From: Streptomyces collinus
GTDB lineage: Bacteria; Actinomycetota; Actinomycetes; Streptomycetales; Streptomycetaceae
DNA length: 64,000 nt
NCBI RefSeq assembly: GCF_031348265.1
Contig: NZ_CP133771.1
Span: forward strand, 6,138,001-6,202,000
Reading direction: 5' to 3'
Under the pieces are notes generated by a model that ran no database searches, was not told where the DNA came from, and was given only the letters and a program-made list of their open reading frames with translations. Below are positions 37,490 through 45,135 of the stretch, piece by piece. A program made the position numbers and the translations under genes. Numbering within the stretch: position 1 is the stretch's first letter; each line of letters opens with the position of its first letter.

Positions 37490-37921
37490 ATGAAGCGTGC
37501 GCGTCTCCTTCCCGCCGTGGCCCTGCTGGCGCTCTCGCCCCTGGCCCTGGCGGCCTGCGGGTCGGGTGACTCCTCGTCGTCCTCGGGCAGCGGGGGCGGG
37601 TCCGGGCAGCAGCAGGCCTGCCGGGCGCCGTCGGGAGCGGCGGCCTCCGGCGCCCCGTCCGGTGCTCCGTCCGGTGCCCCTTCCGGTGCTCCGTCCGGCG
37701 CACCCTCCGGAGCTCCCTCGGGTGCCGCCTCCGCGGGGGCCAAGCCCACGGGCACGCCGTCCGGGGCTCCTTCGGGGATGCCCAGCGGCGCGCCGGGGGG
37801 CGGCCAGGGCGGTCAGGGTGGTCCCGGTGGCGGCCCGGGTGGCGGCTGCGGCGGCCCGGGTGGCGGTGGCGGTGGTCAGGCCGCGGGCGGGCAGGGGCAG
37901 CAGTCGCAGAAGGAGCAGTAG
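37490..37921 (+). CDS. Low-complexity lipoprotein with GAPS repeats and Gly-rich tail
   Basis: 143 residues. Signal peptide (MKRARLLPAVALLALSPLALAAC) with lipobox LAAC. The mature chain has no globular domain: a Ser/Gly stretch, then about seven tandem GAPS units (residues about 52-80) and further PSGAPSG/PSGMPSG units. A tail of GGQ, GGP and GGG runs ends QKEQ. It should be an extended, wall-spanning lipoprotein. GGAG lies 9 bases before the ATG. It may be a wall spacer or simply a repeat-expanded gene; no activity can be proposed. The stop codon lies in a 24-bp sequence that is repeated just downstream. Confidence 0.8.
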   Translation: MKRARLLPAVALLALSPLALAACGSGDSSSSSGSGGGSGQQQACRAPSGAAASGAPSGAPSGAPSGAPSGAPSGAPSGAASAGAKPTGTPSGAPSGMPSGAPGGGQGGQGGPGGGPGGGCGGPGGGGGGQAAGGQGQQSQKEQ

Positions 37922-37984
37922 GCGTGCGGAAGGTACGGAAGGAGCAGTAGGCGTACGGAAGGCCCGGGTCCGCCCGGGCACGGC

Positions 37985-38021
37985 AGGGGCGGCGCGTCCG
38001 GCGAACGGGCGCGCCGCCCCT
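37985..38021. terminator. Hairpin between the lipoprotein and tetR genes
   Basis: Inverted repeat AGGGGCGGCGCG (37985-37996) and CGCGCCGCCCCT (38010-38021), loop 13 bases, located between two converging genes, so it may end transcription from both sides. Confidence 0.65.
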
Positions 38022-38062
38022 GCGCGTTGTACGGGTGCGCGTGCGTGCGCCGCGCGAGAGGG

Positions 38063-38701
38063 TCAGTCCAGCCAGTGCTGCCGGCCGAGGCCGATCAGCC
38101 GCATCTGGCGGGTCGCCAGCTGTGTGACGTGCCGGGTCCGGTCCGCGCGCTCCTCCTCCGGTCCCTCCAGGGCCTCCAGGAGCAGCGACGCCGTGCTCAG
38201 CATCTGATCGACGTAGAGGTGCGCGAGCATCAGCAGGTCGTCCTCGCTCCAGCCGCGCGACACCGGGTCCTTGGCCAGCTCGGCCTTGACCTCCTGGGCG
38301 AAGCGGGCCAGTTGGTCCCGTATCGCCTCCCGGACCGGCTGGACTCCGCCATGTCGTTCCCGGGCGATGAACCGGACATGGGCGGGGTACCCGTCGACGT
38401 GACGGGCGATCAGGTCGATGGCGCGCGCGACGCGTTCCTCGGGGTCGCCCGTCGTGGACACCGTCGTCCGGATCATCGGGTGCAGGCTGCCCAGCGCCTC
38501 CTCGACCAGGGCCACGCCCAGATCCGCGGTGGAGCGGAAGTGGCGGTAGAAGGCGGTCGGGGCGACGCCGACGGCGCGGGTGACCTCCCGCAGTCCCAGG
38601 CTGCTCAGGCTCTGCTCCTCCAGTAGCGCCAGGGCCGCGTCCAGGAGTGCCTGCCGGGTCTTCTGCTTCTGGGCCTGCCGGATGCCGAGGGTGTGACTCA
38701 T
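38063..38701 (-). CDS. TetR-family transcriptional regulator
   Basis: 212 residues. The N-terminal helix-turn-helix (about 10-57) reads TRQALLDAALALL...LREVTRAVGVAPTAFYRHFRSTADLGVALVEEAL. The ligand domain contains FIARERHGGVQPVREAI and a TetR_C segment with LAHLYVDQMLSTASLLLEAL. The RERHGG block occurs in TetR proteins linked to fatty-acid control (FabR-like), so an acyl ligand is plausible but unproven. ATG 38701. The divergent small membrane protein gene begins 116 bases away, and two copies of a 13-bp palindrome-like site lie between. Confidence 0.9.
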   Translation of the reverse strand: MSHTLGIRQAQKQKTRQALLDAALALLEEQSLSSLGLREVTRAVGVAPTAFYRHFRSTADLGVALVEEALGSLHPMIRTTVSTTGDPEERVARAIDLIARHVDGYPAHVRFIARERHGGVQPVREAIRDQLARFAQEVKAELAKDPVSRGWSEDDLLMLAHLYVDQMLSTASLLLEALEGPEEERADRTRHVTQLATRQMRLIGLGRQHWLD

Positions 38702-38707
38702 ACCATG

Positions 38708-38777
38708 CAGTTAACAACTGTTCTCTGGAATTGGAAAGTCATGAGAAGCGCTAGACTGGGAAGTCAGTGAACAACTG
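38708..38777. promoter_or_regulatory. Two TetR operator-like sites
   Basis: CAGTTAACAACTG (38708-38720) is a perfect 5-3-5 palindrome lying 6 bases upstream of the tetR start. CAGTGAACAACTG (38765-38777) matches it at 12 of 13 positions and lies 40 bases before the small membrane protein start. The pair fits autoregulation plus control of the divergent genes. Confidence 0.65.
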
Positions 38778-38817
38778 TAACCACAATCGTTCACCGAAAC
38801 CCTGGGGGCTGTTTCCC

Positions 38818-38982
38818 ATGCTGTTCATCGTCGCCGCACTCCTGCTGCTGGGTGTCGTCCTGGGCACCGTGGCCCACGCGCCGCTCACCTTCTCCGTGGC
38901 CGCAGGCGCCGTCATCGCCGTCTGGCTCGGCGTCTTCGCGGTCCGCGAGCGCGGCCGCCGGCGTCACACGCAGGCCCACTGA
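38818..38982 (+). CDS. Small membrane protein, two helices
   Basis: 54 residues: two hydrophobic helices (about 2-20 and 24-44) joined by a short AHAPLT turn, then an Arg/His-rich cytoplasmic tail (RERGRRRHTQAH). The frame is open from 38767, but that start would lie inside the second operator, so ATG 38818 with GGGGGCTG upstream is preferred. Divergent from tetR and probably repressed by it. No domain recognised; it may be a small transport accessory or stress membrane protein (inference). Confidence 0.65.
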   Translation: MLFIVAALLLLGVVLGTVAHAPLTFSVAAGAVIAVWLGVFAVRERGRRRHTQAH

Positions 38983-39026
38983 CACCGTCCGCCGCCCCTC
39001 CGAACCGAATTCGGGAGTCGATCATC

Positions 39027-39293
39027 ATGCAGCTCACCGCTCCGGCCTCGCGCCGCACCGGTGTCCGTGACACCGACGGCATGGCCGTCGCGTCCTTCAT
39101 CCTCGGCCTGCTCGGCCTGCTCGTGCTCAACCTCTTCCTCGGCCCGATCGCCATCGTGCTGGCGAGCGTCGCCCTGTGGCGCGGCACCGAACGCCGCGGC
39201 CGCGCCCTCCTGGGCCTGGGCCTGGGCGTCGCCGACCTACTGGTCCTCGCCGCCTTCATGGAGTTCGACAGCACCATCTCGTGGAGCTTCTGA
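39027..39293 (+). CDS. Small DUF4190-like membrane protein
   Basis: 88 residues. After a polar N-terminus of 18 residues come two hydrophobic stretches, MAVASFILGLLGLLVLNLFLGPIAIVLASVALWRGTERRG and the following ALLGLGLGVADLLVLAA. The glycine spacing and the central GPIAIVLAxxAL pattern match DUF4190. Function unknown. It starts 44 bases after the previous small gene, so both may belong to the TetR-controlled unit. No terminator is obvious after it. Confidence 0.7.
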   Translation: MQLTAPASRRTGVRDTDGMAVASFILGLLGLLVLNLFLGPIAIVLASVALWRGTERRGRALLGLGLGVADLLVLAAFMEFDSTISWSF

Positions 39294-39433
39294 GCCGCCG
39301 TCGGACAACCGTGAGCCGGTACGCCGCGGCCGGGCCCGAGGACGACGGGCCGTCGCAGCGCCGTACGGCGGTCCACGTTCGGCCAGCCTTGCTCTGAGGC
39401 CGGTCGAAGGGGAGCCGTAGAATCGGGCTCACC

Positions 39434-40603
39434 ATGGCTTACCTCGACCACGCCGCGACCACCCCGATGCTCCCGGAGGCGGCAGAGGCGCTCACCGCGC
39501 AGCTGGGTGCCACCGGCAACGCGTCCTCCCTCCACGCATCCGGCAGGCAGGCCCGCCGCACCGTCGAGGAGGCCCGCGAGACCCTCGCCGAAGCCCTCGG
39601 CGCCCGCCCCAGCGAGGTCGTCCTCACCTCGGGCGGCACAGAGGCCGACAACCTCGCCGTCAAGGGCCTTTACTGGTCACGCCGTGACGCCGACCCGGCC
39701 CGCACCCGCGTCCTCGCCAGCCCCGTCGAGCACCACGCGGTCCTCGACGCCGTGCACTGGCTCGGCGAACACGAAGGCGCCACCGTCGAGTACCTGCCGG
39801 TCGACTCCCACGGCCGCGTCCACCCGGACGCCCTGCGCGAGGCGATCGCCCGCAACCCCGACGACGTGGCCCTCGCCACCGTCATGTGGGCGAACAACGA
39901 GATCGGGACGATCCTGCCCGTCCGTGAACTCGCCGACGTGGCAGCCGAGTTCGGAGTCCCGCTGCACTCCGACGCCGTGCAGGCCTTCGGCCAGATCCCC
40001 GTCGACTTCGCCGCCTCGGGCCTCGCCGCGATGACGGTCTCGGGCCACAAGATCGGCGGCCCCTACGGCATCGGCGCGCTGATCCTCGGCCGTGAGCACA
40101 CCCCCGTACCGGTCCTGCACGGCGGCGGTCAGGAACGCCATGTGCGCTCCGGAACCCTCGACGTCCCCGCCATCGCCTCCTTCGCCGTAGCCGGGCGGCT
40201 GGCCGCCGAGCAGCGCGAGTGGTTCGCCCGCGAGATCGGCGCCCTGCGCGACTCCCTCGTCAGCGCGGTCCGTTCCGCCGTGCCGGACGCGATCCTCGGC
40301 GGCGACCCGGACCCGGAGGGGCGCCTGCCCGCCAACGCGCACTTCACCTTCCCCGGCTGCGAGGGCGACTCCCTGCTGCTCCTCCTCGACGCCCAGGGCA
40401 TCGAGTGCTCCACCGGCTCCGCCTGCACCGCCGGCGTCGCCCAGCCCAGCCATGTCCTGCTCGCCACCGGCACCGACCCCGACCTGGCCCGCGGCACCCT
40501 GCGCTTCTCCCTCGGGCACACCTCCACCGAGGCCGACGTCGAGGCCCTGGCGAAGGCCATCGGCCCGGCGGTGGAACGGGCCAGGGCGGCCGGGCTGACG
40601 TAG
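39434..40603 (+). CDS. Cysteine desulfurase (IscS/NifS family, PLP-dependent)
   Basis: 389 residues. It removes sulfur from cysteine as a persulfide for thiolation or Fe-S assembly. Visible are N-terminal YLDHAATTPM, LTSGGTEADNLAVKG, ASPVEHHAVL, the PLP lysine in SGHKIGGPYGIGAL (K206) and the active-site loop IECSTGSACTAG with C331. The short loop and GSACTAG motif place it in the IscS/NifS (class I) group. It stands near mnmA, which needs a sulfur donor to make 2-thiouridine in tRNA, so it may be the dedicated donor; two unrelated genes lie between. ATG 39434; the site upstream is weak. Confidence 0.94.
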   Translation: MAYLDHAATTPMLPEAAEALTAQLGATGNASSLHASGRQARRTVEEARETLAEALGARPSEVVLTSGGTEADNLAVKGLYWSRRDADPARTRVLASPVEHHAVLDAVHWLGEHEGATVEYLPVDSHGRVHPDALREAIARNPDDVALATVMWANNEIGTILPVRELADVAAEFGVPLHSDAVQAFGQIPVDFAASGLAAMTVSGHKIGGPYGIGALILGREHTPVPVLHGGGQERHVRSGTLDVPAIASFAVAGRLAAEQREWFAREIGALRDSLVSAVRSAVPDAILGGDPDPEGRLPANAHFTFPGCEGDSLLLLLDAQGIECSTGSACTAGVAQPSHVLLATGTDPDLARGTLRFSLGHTSTEADVEALAKAIGPAVERARAAGLT

Positions 40604-40681
40604 CGCCCGGCGCGCGACGGGCGCGCGGTGTGTTCGGCGCGTGCCCTTGCCGGGGGCCGTGCCCGGGCGGACACTCCGCAC

Positions 40682-41056
40682 GTGAACGTCGTCACGCAGG
40701 TCTTCGCTCTGCTCGCCGCCGTGATCCACATCGTGGTGGGCACCCTGGAGCGCTTCTTCTACGACCGCCCGGCGATCCGGGTCTTCCTCACCACGTCGGC
40801 GGCGGACGCGCCCGAGGTGACCTTGTGGCGGTCCGGGGTGGCCGTCTACAACATCCTGATCGGACTCGGGCTCGCCGCCGGCACGGTGGCCCTGCACACC
40901 GGGGACGAGGCCGCCGGGCGCGCTCTGGTCCTCTACCTCTGCGGGTTCCTCGTGGTGTCCGCCGCCGTCTTCGCCCTGTCGTTCCCCCGGCTGTGGCGCG
41001 GGGCCCTCGGCCAGGGGCTGGCACCGGCCGTCGCGCTCGTCGCCGCCCTGTTCTGA
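40682..41056 (+). CDS. DUF1304-like small integral membrane protein
   Basis: 124 residues with four predicted helices. The N-terminal VFALLAAVIHIVVGTLERFFYDRP and the internal YNILIGLGLAAGTVAL block match DUF1304 proteins; function unknown. GTG 40682 is the start; the longer frame adds a non-hydrophobic Arg/Ala stretch. Its stop codon falls inside the first copy of a 30-bp repeat that also spans the end of the converging amidase gene. Confidence 0.8.
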   Translation: MNVVTQVFALLAAVIHIVVGTLERFFYDRPAIRVFLTTSAADAPEVTLWRSGVAVYNILIGLGLAAGTVALHTGDEAAGRALVLYLCGFLVVSAAVFALSFPRLWRGALGQGLAPAVALVAALF

Positions 41057-41139
41057 CCGGTCAGGACGGTGTCGTGCGCGTTCTGACGGTCAAGCCGGCG
41101 TCGTGCGCGTTCTGACGGGTCAGGCCGGTGTCGTGCGCG
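41051..41139. repeat. Three tandem copies of a 29-30-bp repeat bridging two gene ends
   Basis: Copies at 41051-41080, 41081-41109 and 41110-41139 share the form TTCTGAC(c)GGTCAGG..., ending in GTCGTGCGCG. Copy 1 contains the TGA of the DUF1304 gene; copy 3 contains the stop of the amidase gene on the other strand. Confidence 0.85.
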
Positions 41140-41785
41140 CCCGGCGCACCAGGCGCATGTACTTGTCCCAGTCCCAGTGCGGCCCGGGGTCCGTGTGGTC
41201 CGTGCCCGGGACCTCCACGTGGCCGATGATGTGCTCGCGGTCGACGGGGATGTCGTAGCGGGCGCAGATCCGGGCCGTGAGACGGGCCGAGGCCTCGTAC
41301 ATCTCGTCCGTGAGGTCCTCCGGGCGGTCCACGAAGCCCTCGTGCTCGATGCCGACGCTGCGTTCGTTGTAGTCGCGGTTGCCCGCGTGGTAGGCCACGT
41401 CCAGCTCGCGGATCATCTGCGTGACATGCCCGTCCTGGCGGACGATGTAGTGCGTGGCCGCCTTGTGGCCCGGGTCCCGGAAGGCCTTCACCGCACTGTC
41501 GAAGCTGCCCTGCGTGACGTGCACGATCACCATGTCTATGCCGAAGTCGTCCGGGCGGTCCGCGCGGCGCCAGTTCGCATCCGACGCCGCCACCCAGCGT
41601 GCGCCCTTGTAGTCGACCGCGCCCGCCTCGCGCGGCTTCTCGACGCCCGGAGTGCGCCACCACAGCCTCGCCAGCTCGTCCCGGGCCAGCACGGCGGAGC
41701 CCGCCGCGGCCACCGTGCCACCGATCAGCAGCGCGCGGCGGCCGACCTTCCGGTCGCCGTCCCTCGAAGCCTTCCGCTGTCCCAT
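41120..41785 (-). CDS. N-acetylmuramoyl-L-alanine amidase (amidase_2) with Tat-type signal
   Basis: 221 residues. Twin-arginine N-terminus KVGRRALLIGGTVAAAGSAVLA suggests export by Tat. The amidase_2/PGRP domain shows MVIVHVTQGSF (first Zn-ligand region), THYIVRQDGHVTQMI, GNRDYNERSVGIEHEGF and a DREHIIGHVEVPGTDHTDPGPHWDW C-terminus with the second His and the HTDPG motif. It cleaves the MurNAc-L-Ala bond of peptidoglycan. The ATG start lacks a strong ribosome site, and longer frames give no better signal. It is divergent from mnmA across 60 bases and converges with the DUF1304 gene. Confidence 0.9.
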   Translation of the reverse strand: MGQRKASRDGDRKVGRRALLIGGTVAAAGSAVLARDELARLWWRTPGVEKPREAGAVDYKGARWVAASDANWRRADRPDDFGIDMVIVHVTQGSFDSAVKAFRDPGHKAATHYIVRQDGHVTQMIRELDVAYHAGNRDYNERSVGIEHEGFVDRPEDLTDEMYEASARLTARICARYDIPVDREHIIGHVEVPGTDHTDPGPHWDWDKYMRLVRRARTTPA

Positions 41786-41845
41786 GTGATCGTCAACGGA
41801 TACCCGGCGGTCCTGGTTCCCGCGCCCCCTTACCCTGGAAGGGTT

Positions 41846-42976
41846 ATGACTGAGACCCCGCAGCGCCCCCGCCCCCTCCGCGTCCTGGCCGCCATGTCCG
41901 GCGGTGTCGACTCCGCCGTCGCCGCCGCCCGCGCGGCCGAAGCGGGCCACGACGTGACCGGCGTCCACCTCGCGCTCTCCGCCAACCCCCAGTCCTTCAG
42001 GACCGGCGCGCGGGGCTGCTGCACCATCGAAGACTCACGCGACGCCCGCCGCGCCGCGGACGTTATCGGCATCCCGTTCTACGTGTGGGACCTCGCCGAC
42101 CGCTTCCGCGAGGACGTCGTCGAGGATTTCGTCGCCGAGTACGAGGCCGGCCGCACCCCCAACCCCTGCCTGCGCTGCAACGAGAAGATCAAGTTCGCCG
42201 CCCTCCTCGACAAGGCGCTCGCGCTGGGCTTCGACGCGGTCTGCACGGGCCACTACGCCCAGGTGATCGTGCGCGAGGACGGCACCCGCGAACTGCACCG
42301 CGCCTCCGACATGGCCAAGGACCAGTCGTACGTCCTCGGCGTGCTGGACGACCGGCAGCTCGCCCACGCGCTGTTCCCGCTCGGCGACACCGTCACCACC
42401 AAGGACGAGATCCGCGCCGAGGCCGAGCGCAGGGGCCTGGCCGTGGCCAAGAAGCCCGACTCGCACGACATCTGCTTCATCGCCGACGGCGACACCCAGG
42501 GCTTCCTGGCGAACCGGCTCGGCAGGTCCGAGGGCGACATCGTCGACGAGTCCGGCGCCAAGCTCGGCACGCACGAGGGCGCGTACGGCTTCACCATCGG
42601 CCAGCGTAAGGGCCTGCGCATCGGCACCCCCGCCCCCGACGGCAAGCCGCGCTACGTCCTCGACATCTCGCCGGTGGACAACACCGTGACCGTCGGCCCG
42701 GCCTCCGCCCTGGACGTCAGCGCCCTCACCGCGATCAAGCCCCGCTGGTGCGGTGCCGCCCCCACCGGCCCCGGCACCTACACGGCCCAGCTGCGCGCCC
42801 ACGGCGGCGAGACCGAGGTGACCGCCGAACTCGTCGACGGCTCCCTGGAGGTCACGTTCGCCGAGCCCGTCCGCGGCGTCGCCCCCGGCCAGGCGATCGT
42901 GCTGTACGACGGCACGCGCGTGGTGGGCTCGGCGACGATCTCGGCGACGACCCGGGCGACGGCGGGCGTGGCCTGA
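41846..42976 (+). CDS. mnmA: tRNA 2-thiouridylase MnmA
   Basis: 376 residues. Adenylates and thiolates U34 of tRNA(Lys/Glu/Gln). Visible are the PP-loop AAMSGGVDSAVAA (SGGVDS 18-23), the catalytic Cys108 in RTPNPCLRCN, VCTGHYAQV, KDQSYVLGVL and the persulfide Cys210 in SHDICFI. The C-terminal barrel begins at GFTIGQRKGL. The Cys pair is complete, so the enzyme should be active. A GGAAGG site lies close to ATG 41846. Its sulfur source is probably the cysteine desulfurase 1.2 kb upstream. Confidence 0.97.
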   Translation: MTETPQRPRPLRVLAAMSGGVDSAVAAARAAEAGHDVTGVHLALSANPQSFRTGARGCCTIEDSRDARRAADVIGIPFYVWDLADRFREDVVEDFVAEYEAGRTPNPCLRCNEKIKFAALLDKALALGFDAVCTGHYAQVIVREDGTRELHRASDMAKDQSYVLGVLDDRQLAHALFPLGDTVTTKDEIRAEAERRGLAVAKKPDSHDICFIADGDTQGFLANRLGRSEGDIVDESGAKLGTHEGAYGFTIGQRKGLRIGTPAPDGKPRYVLDISPVDNTVTVGPASALDVSALTAIKPRWCGAAPTGPGTYTAQLRAHGGETEVTAELVDGSLEVTFAEPVRGVAPGQAIVLYDGTRVVGSATISATTRATAGVA

Positions 42977-43080
42977 GCCCGCCGCGGCACCCGGGGGCGG
43001 GCTCCACGCGCGCGTGCCCCCGTGCCGCCCGCCTCGGCCCCGGAACCCGGCACCCCGTCACTCCAGGCCGAGGAACTCCG

Positions 43081-43869
43081 TCAGTCCCGGCTGAAGAACT
43101 CCGTCAGCACCGGTGCCAGCACGTTCGTCTCGACCATGTGCGTCTGTCCCTGGAGCGTGCGGTACGTGCCCTCGGGGACCGAGTCCGCGATCGCCCGGGC
43201 CGCCTCGCGCAGCCAGGAGGGGCTCGCGTCGCCCGCGACCGCCAGGACCGGGACGCCGACCGAGCCCAGCCGGGAGCGGGGGACCCGGCCGTCGCCCATC
43301 ACGGCGTCGTCGTAGGCGAGACTCGGGGCCATCGCCTCCATCCCGGCCCACATGGGGGACTGGCGGGCGCCCTGGATCACCCCCTCGGCCAGACCGGTCA
43401 GCCGCAGGAACAGCTCGACCGCGTCTCCGCGCCGCCCCTCGCCGAGGGCCTCCGTCAGCCGCTCGGTGTACTGTGCACGCTCTCTGGCGCCCTCCTCGGA
43501 CATCGCGAACGGCGTCTCGTAGACGGCCACTCGCCGCACCGGCAGTCCGCTCGCCGCCGCCTCCAGCGCCAGAGCGCCGCCCGAGGAGATGCCGTACAGG
43601 AGCGCCTCGCCACCCACCGCCTCGATCACCGCGGCCAGGTCCTCGACCTCACGCTCCACGGCGTACGGCGCGGTGTCCGCGCTGGCGCCGCGGCCCCGGC
43701 GGTCGTACACCACGGCCTGGAAACGCTCCGAGAGCGACACGGCTAGCGGCGCCAGGGTGCCGCCCGTCGACATGGCACCGCTCACCAGGACGACCGCCGG
43801 GCCGCGGCCGGTGCCCTCGTAGGCGATGCGGGTGCCGTCGCGCGAAAGGATCTTCTTGTCCATGCTCAT
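43081..43869 (-). CDS. Alpha/beta hydrolase
   Basis: 262 residues, no signal peptide. The fold is clear: VVLVSGAMSTGGTLAPLA (oxyanion region), VVYDRRGRGAS, and nucleophile elbow LLYGISSGGALALEAA with Ser in GISSG. The acid is probably in VPVLAVAGDAS, and the His in LQGQTHMVETNV. Comparable proteins are small-molecule esterases or haloperoxidase-like enzymes; substrate unknown. ATG 43869 and 43863 are both possible starts with no strong site. The 3' end, including the stop codon, is partly duplicated (43070-43090 and 43093-43113). Confidence 0.87.
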   Translation of the reverse strand: MSMDKKILSRDGTRIAYEGTGRGPAVVLVSGAMSTGGTLAPLAVSLSERFQAVVYDRRGRGASADTAPYAVEREVEDLAAVIEAVGGEALLYGISSGGALALEAAASGLPVRRVAVYETPFAMSEEGARERAQYTERLTEALGEGRRGDAVELFLRLTGLAEGVIQGARQSPMWAGMEAMAPSLAYDDAVMGDGRVPRSRLGSVGVPVLAVAGDASPSWLREAARAIADSVPEGTYRTLQGQTHMVETNVLAPVLTEFFSRD

Positions 43870-43924
43870 GCAGACTGCCGCACGCCGCCGTGTTCATCGA
43901 TGAGGCGGGCGGCGCGTCAGCCGA

Positions 43925-44248
43925 TCAGAACAATTCCACCTCGTAGAAGCACAGGTGGTCCTTGATCTCGGCGACGTCCGGCTTGGGGTCCGGATACGCC
44001 CAGACGAGGTTCTCAGCGTCCGGCAGGGACCAGTAGGAGGCGGTGCCCTTGAACGGGCAGTACGTCTGCGCGTCGGACGCCGTCAGCAGGTCCAGCGCCA
44101 CGTCCTCGGGCGGGATGTAGTACCGCTCGGGACAGCCCGTCTCGCGCAGCACCAGCGACCGGTCGCTCTCCGCCAGCACCTGCCCCCCGTGCACCACGCG
44201 CACGTGCCGGTCGCTGCGCTGGATGGTGATGCGATGCCCTGTCGTCAC
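43925..44248 (-). CDS. DUF427-family protein
   Basis: 107 residues covering one DUF427 domain: HVRVVHGGQVLAESDRSLVLRETGCPERYYIPPEDV and the TYCPFKGTASYWSL signature, then AWAYPDP-like WAYPDPKPDVAEI and a FYEVELF end. DUF427 proteins are small cytoplasmic beta proteins of unknown role. The GTG start has AAGGAGG upstream, a strong site. It lies 55 bases upstream of the hydrolase on the same strand and may share its transcript. Confidence 0.88.
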   Translation of the reverse strand: MTTGHRITIQRSDRHVRVVHGGQVLAESDRSLVLRETGCPERYYIPPEDVALDLLTASDAQTYCPFKGTASYWSLPDAENLVWAYPDPKPDVAEIKDHLCFYEVELF

Positions 44249-44328
44249 GATCGCCCCTCCTTGGGTAGCCGACTCCTCCCGTACAGCGCAGGCTGAAGCG
44301 GAGTTCTTCCCTCGCCGCAGGAGGCCCC

Positions 44329-45135
44329 ATGCGCGCCAAGGAACCGGCTGCCGGAAACCGCTCCCGCCTGCTCCACCAGGTCCGGTACGCCCTGCGCCAC
44401 CCGGAGCGCGTGCCCGCGCACGCCCGGCGCGCGGTGCGGGACGCCTGGCTACGGCTGCGCCACCCCGACCACATCGCGTACTACCGGGCCGTCATGGCCT
44501 CGGACGCGGCCCGCAGCACCGAGGCGGCGGTGGGGCACAACCCCTCGCGCGAGCAGTGGGCGCGGATCGGCCGCATGCAGTTCGACTACCTGGTGGGCCA
44601 CGGCCTGAAGCCGCACCACCGGATGCTGGAGATCGGCTGCGGCAACCTGCGCGCCGGGCGGCTGTTCATCGACCACCTCGACACCGGGCACTACTACGGC
44701 ATCGACATCTCGCCGCACATCCTGCTCGCCGCCCAGGACACCCTCGTCGTCGAGAAGCTCCAGCCCAAACTGCCCTACCTGGCGCTCGCCGGCGACCTCA
44801 CCTTCGCCTTCCTGCCGGACGCCCACTTCGACGTCGTGCACGCGCACAGCGTCTTCTCGCACTCCCCGCTGCACGTCATCGAGGAGTGCTTCGCGAACGT
44901 CGGCCGGATCCTCGCGCCCGGCGGGTTCTTCGACTTCACCTTCGACCGCACCGAGGGCGAGGAGCACCAGGTCCTGCACGAGGACTTCTACTACCGGACG
45001 CGGACCCTCACCGGCCTCGCCGCGAAGCACGGCCTGGACGCCCGGTTCATGGACGACTGGGAGCGCCTGCCCCACCGGCAGTCCAAAATGCGGGTCGTCG
45101 TCGCGGCGGACCGGGCCCGTACGGTGGGTCCATGA
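44329..45135 (+). CDS. Class I SAM-dependent methyltransferase, coupled to LOG gene
   Basis: 268 residues. The N-terminal 75 residues are Arg-rich and helical (LLHQVRYALRHPERVPAHARRAVRDAWLR). The SAM domain has MLEIGCGNLRAGRLFIDHL as motif I, YYGIDISPHILLAA as motif II, and FDVVHAHSVFSHSPLHVIEECFANVGRILAPGGFF for the later motifs. AGGAGG precedes the ATG. Its TGA overlaps the ATG of the LOG-family gene (ATGA), so the two are translated together. Substrate unknown. Confidence 0.88.
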   Translation: MRAKEPAAGNRSRLLHQVRYALRHPERVPAHARRAVRDAWLRLRHPDHIAYYRAVMASDAARSTEAAVGHNPSREQWARIGRMQFDYLVGHGLKPHHRMLEIGCGNLRAGRLFIDHLDTGHYYGIDISPHILLAAQDTLVVEKLQPKLPYLALAGDLTFAFLPDAHFDVVHAHSVFSHSPLHVIEECFANVGRILAPGGFFDFTFDRTEGEEHQVLHEDFYYRTRTLTGLAAKHGLDARFMDDWERLPHRQSKMRVVVAADRARTVGP

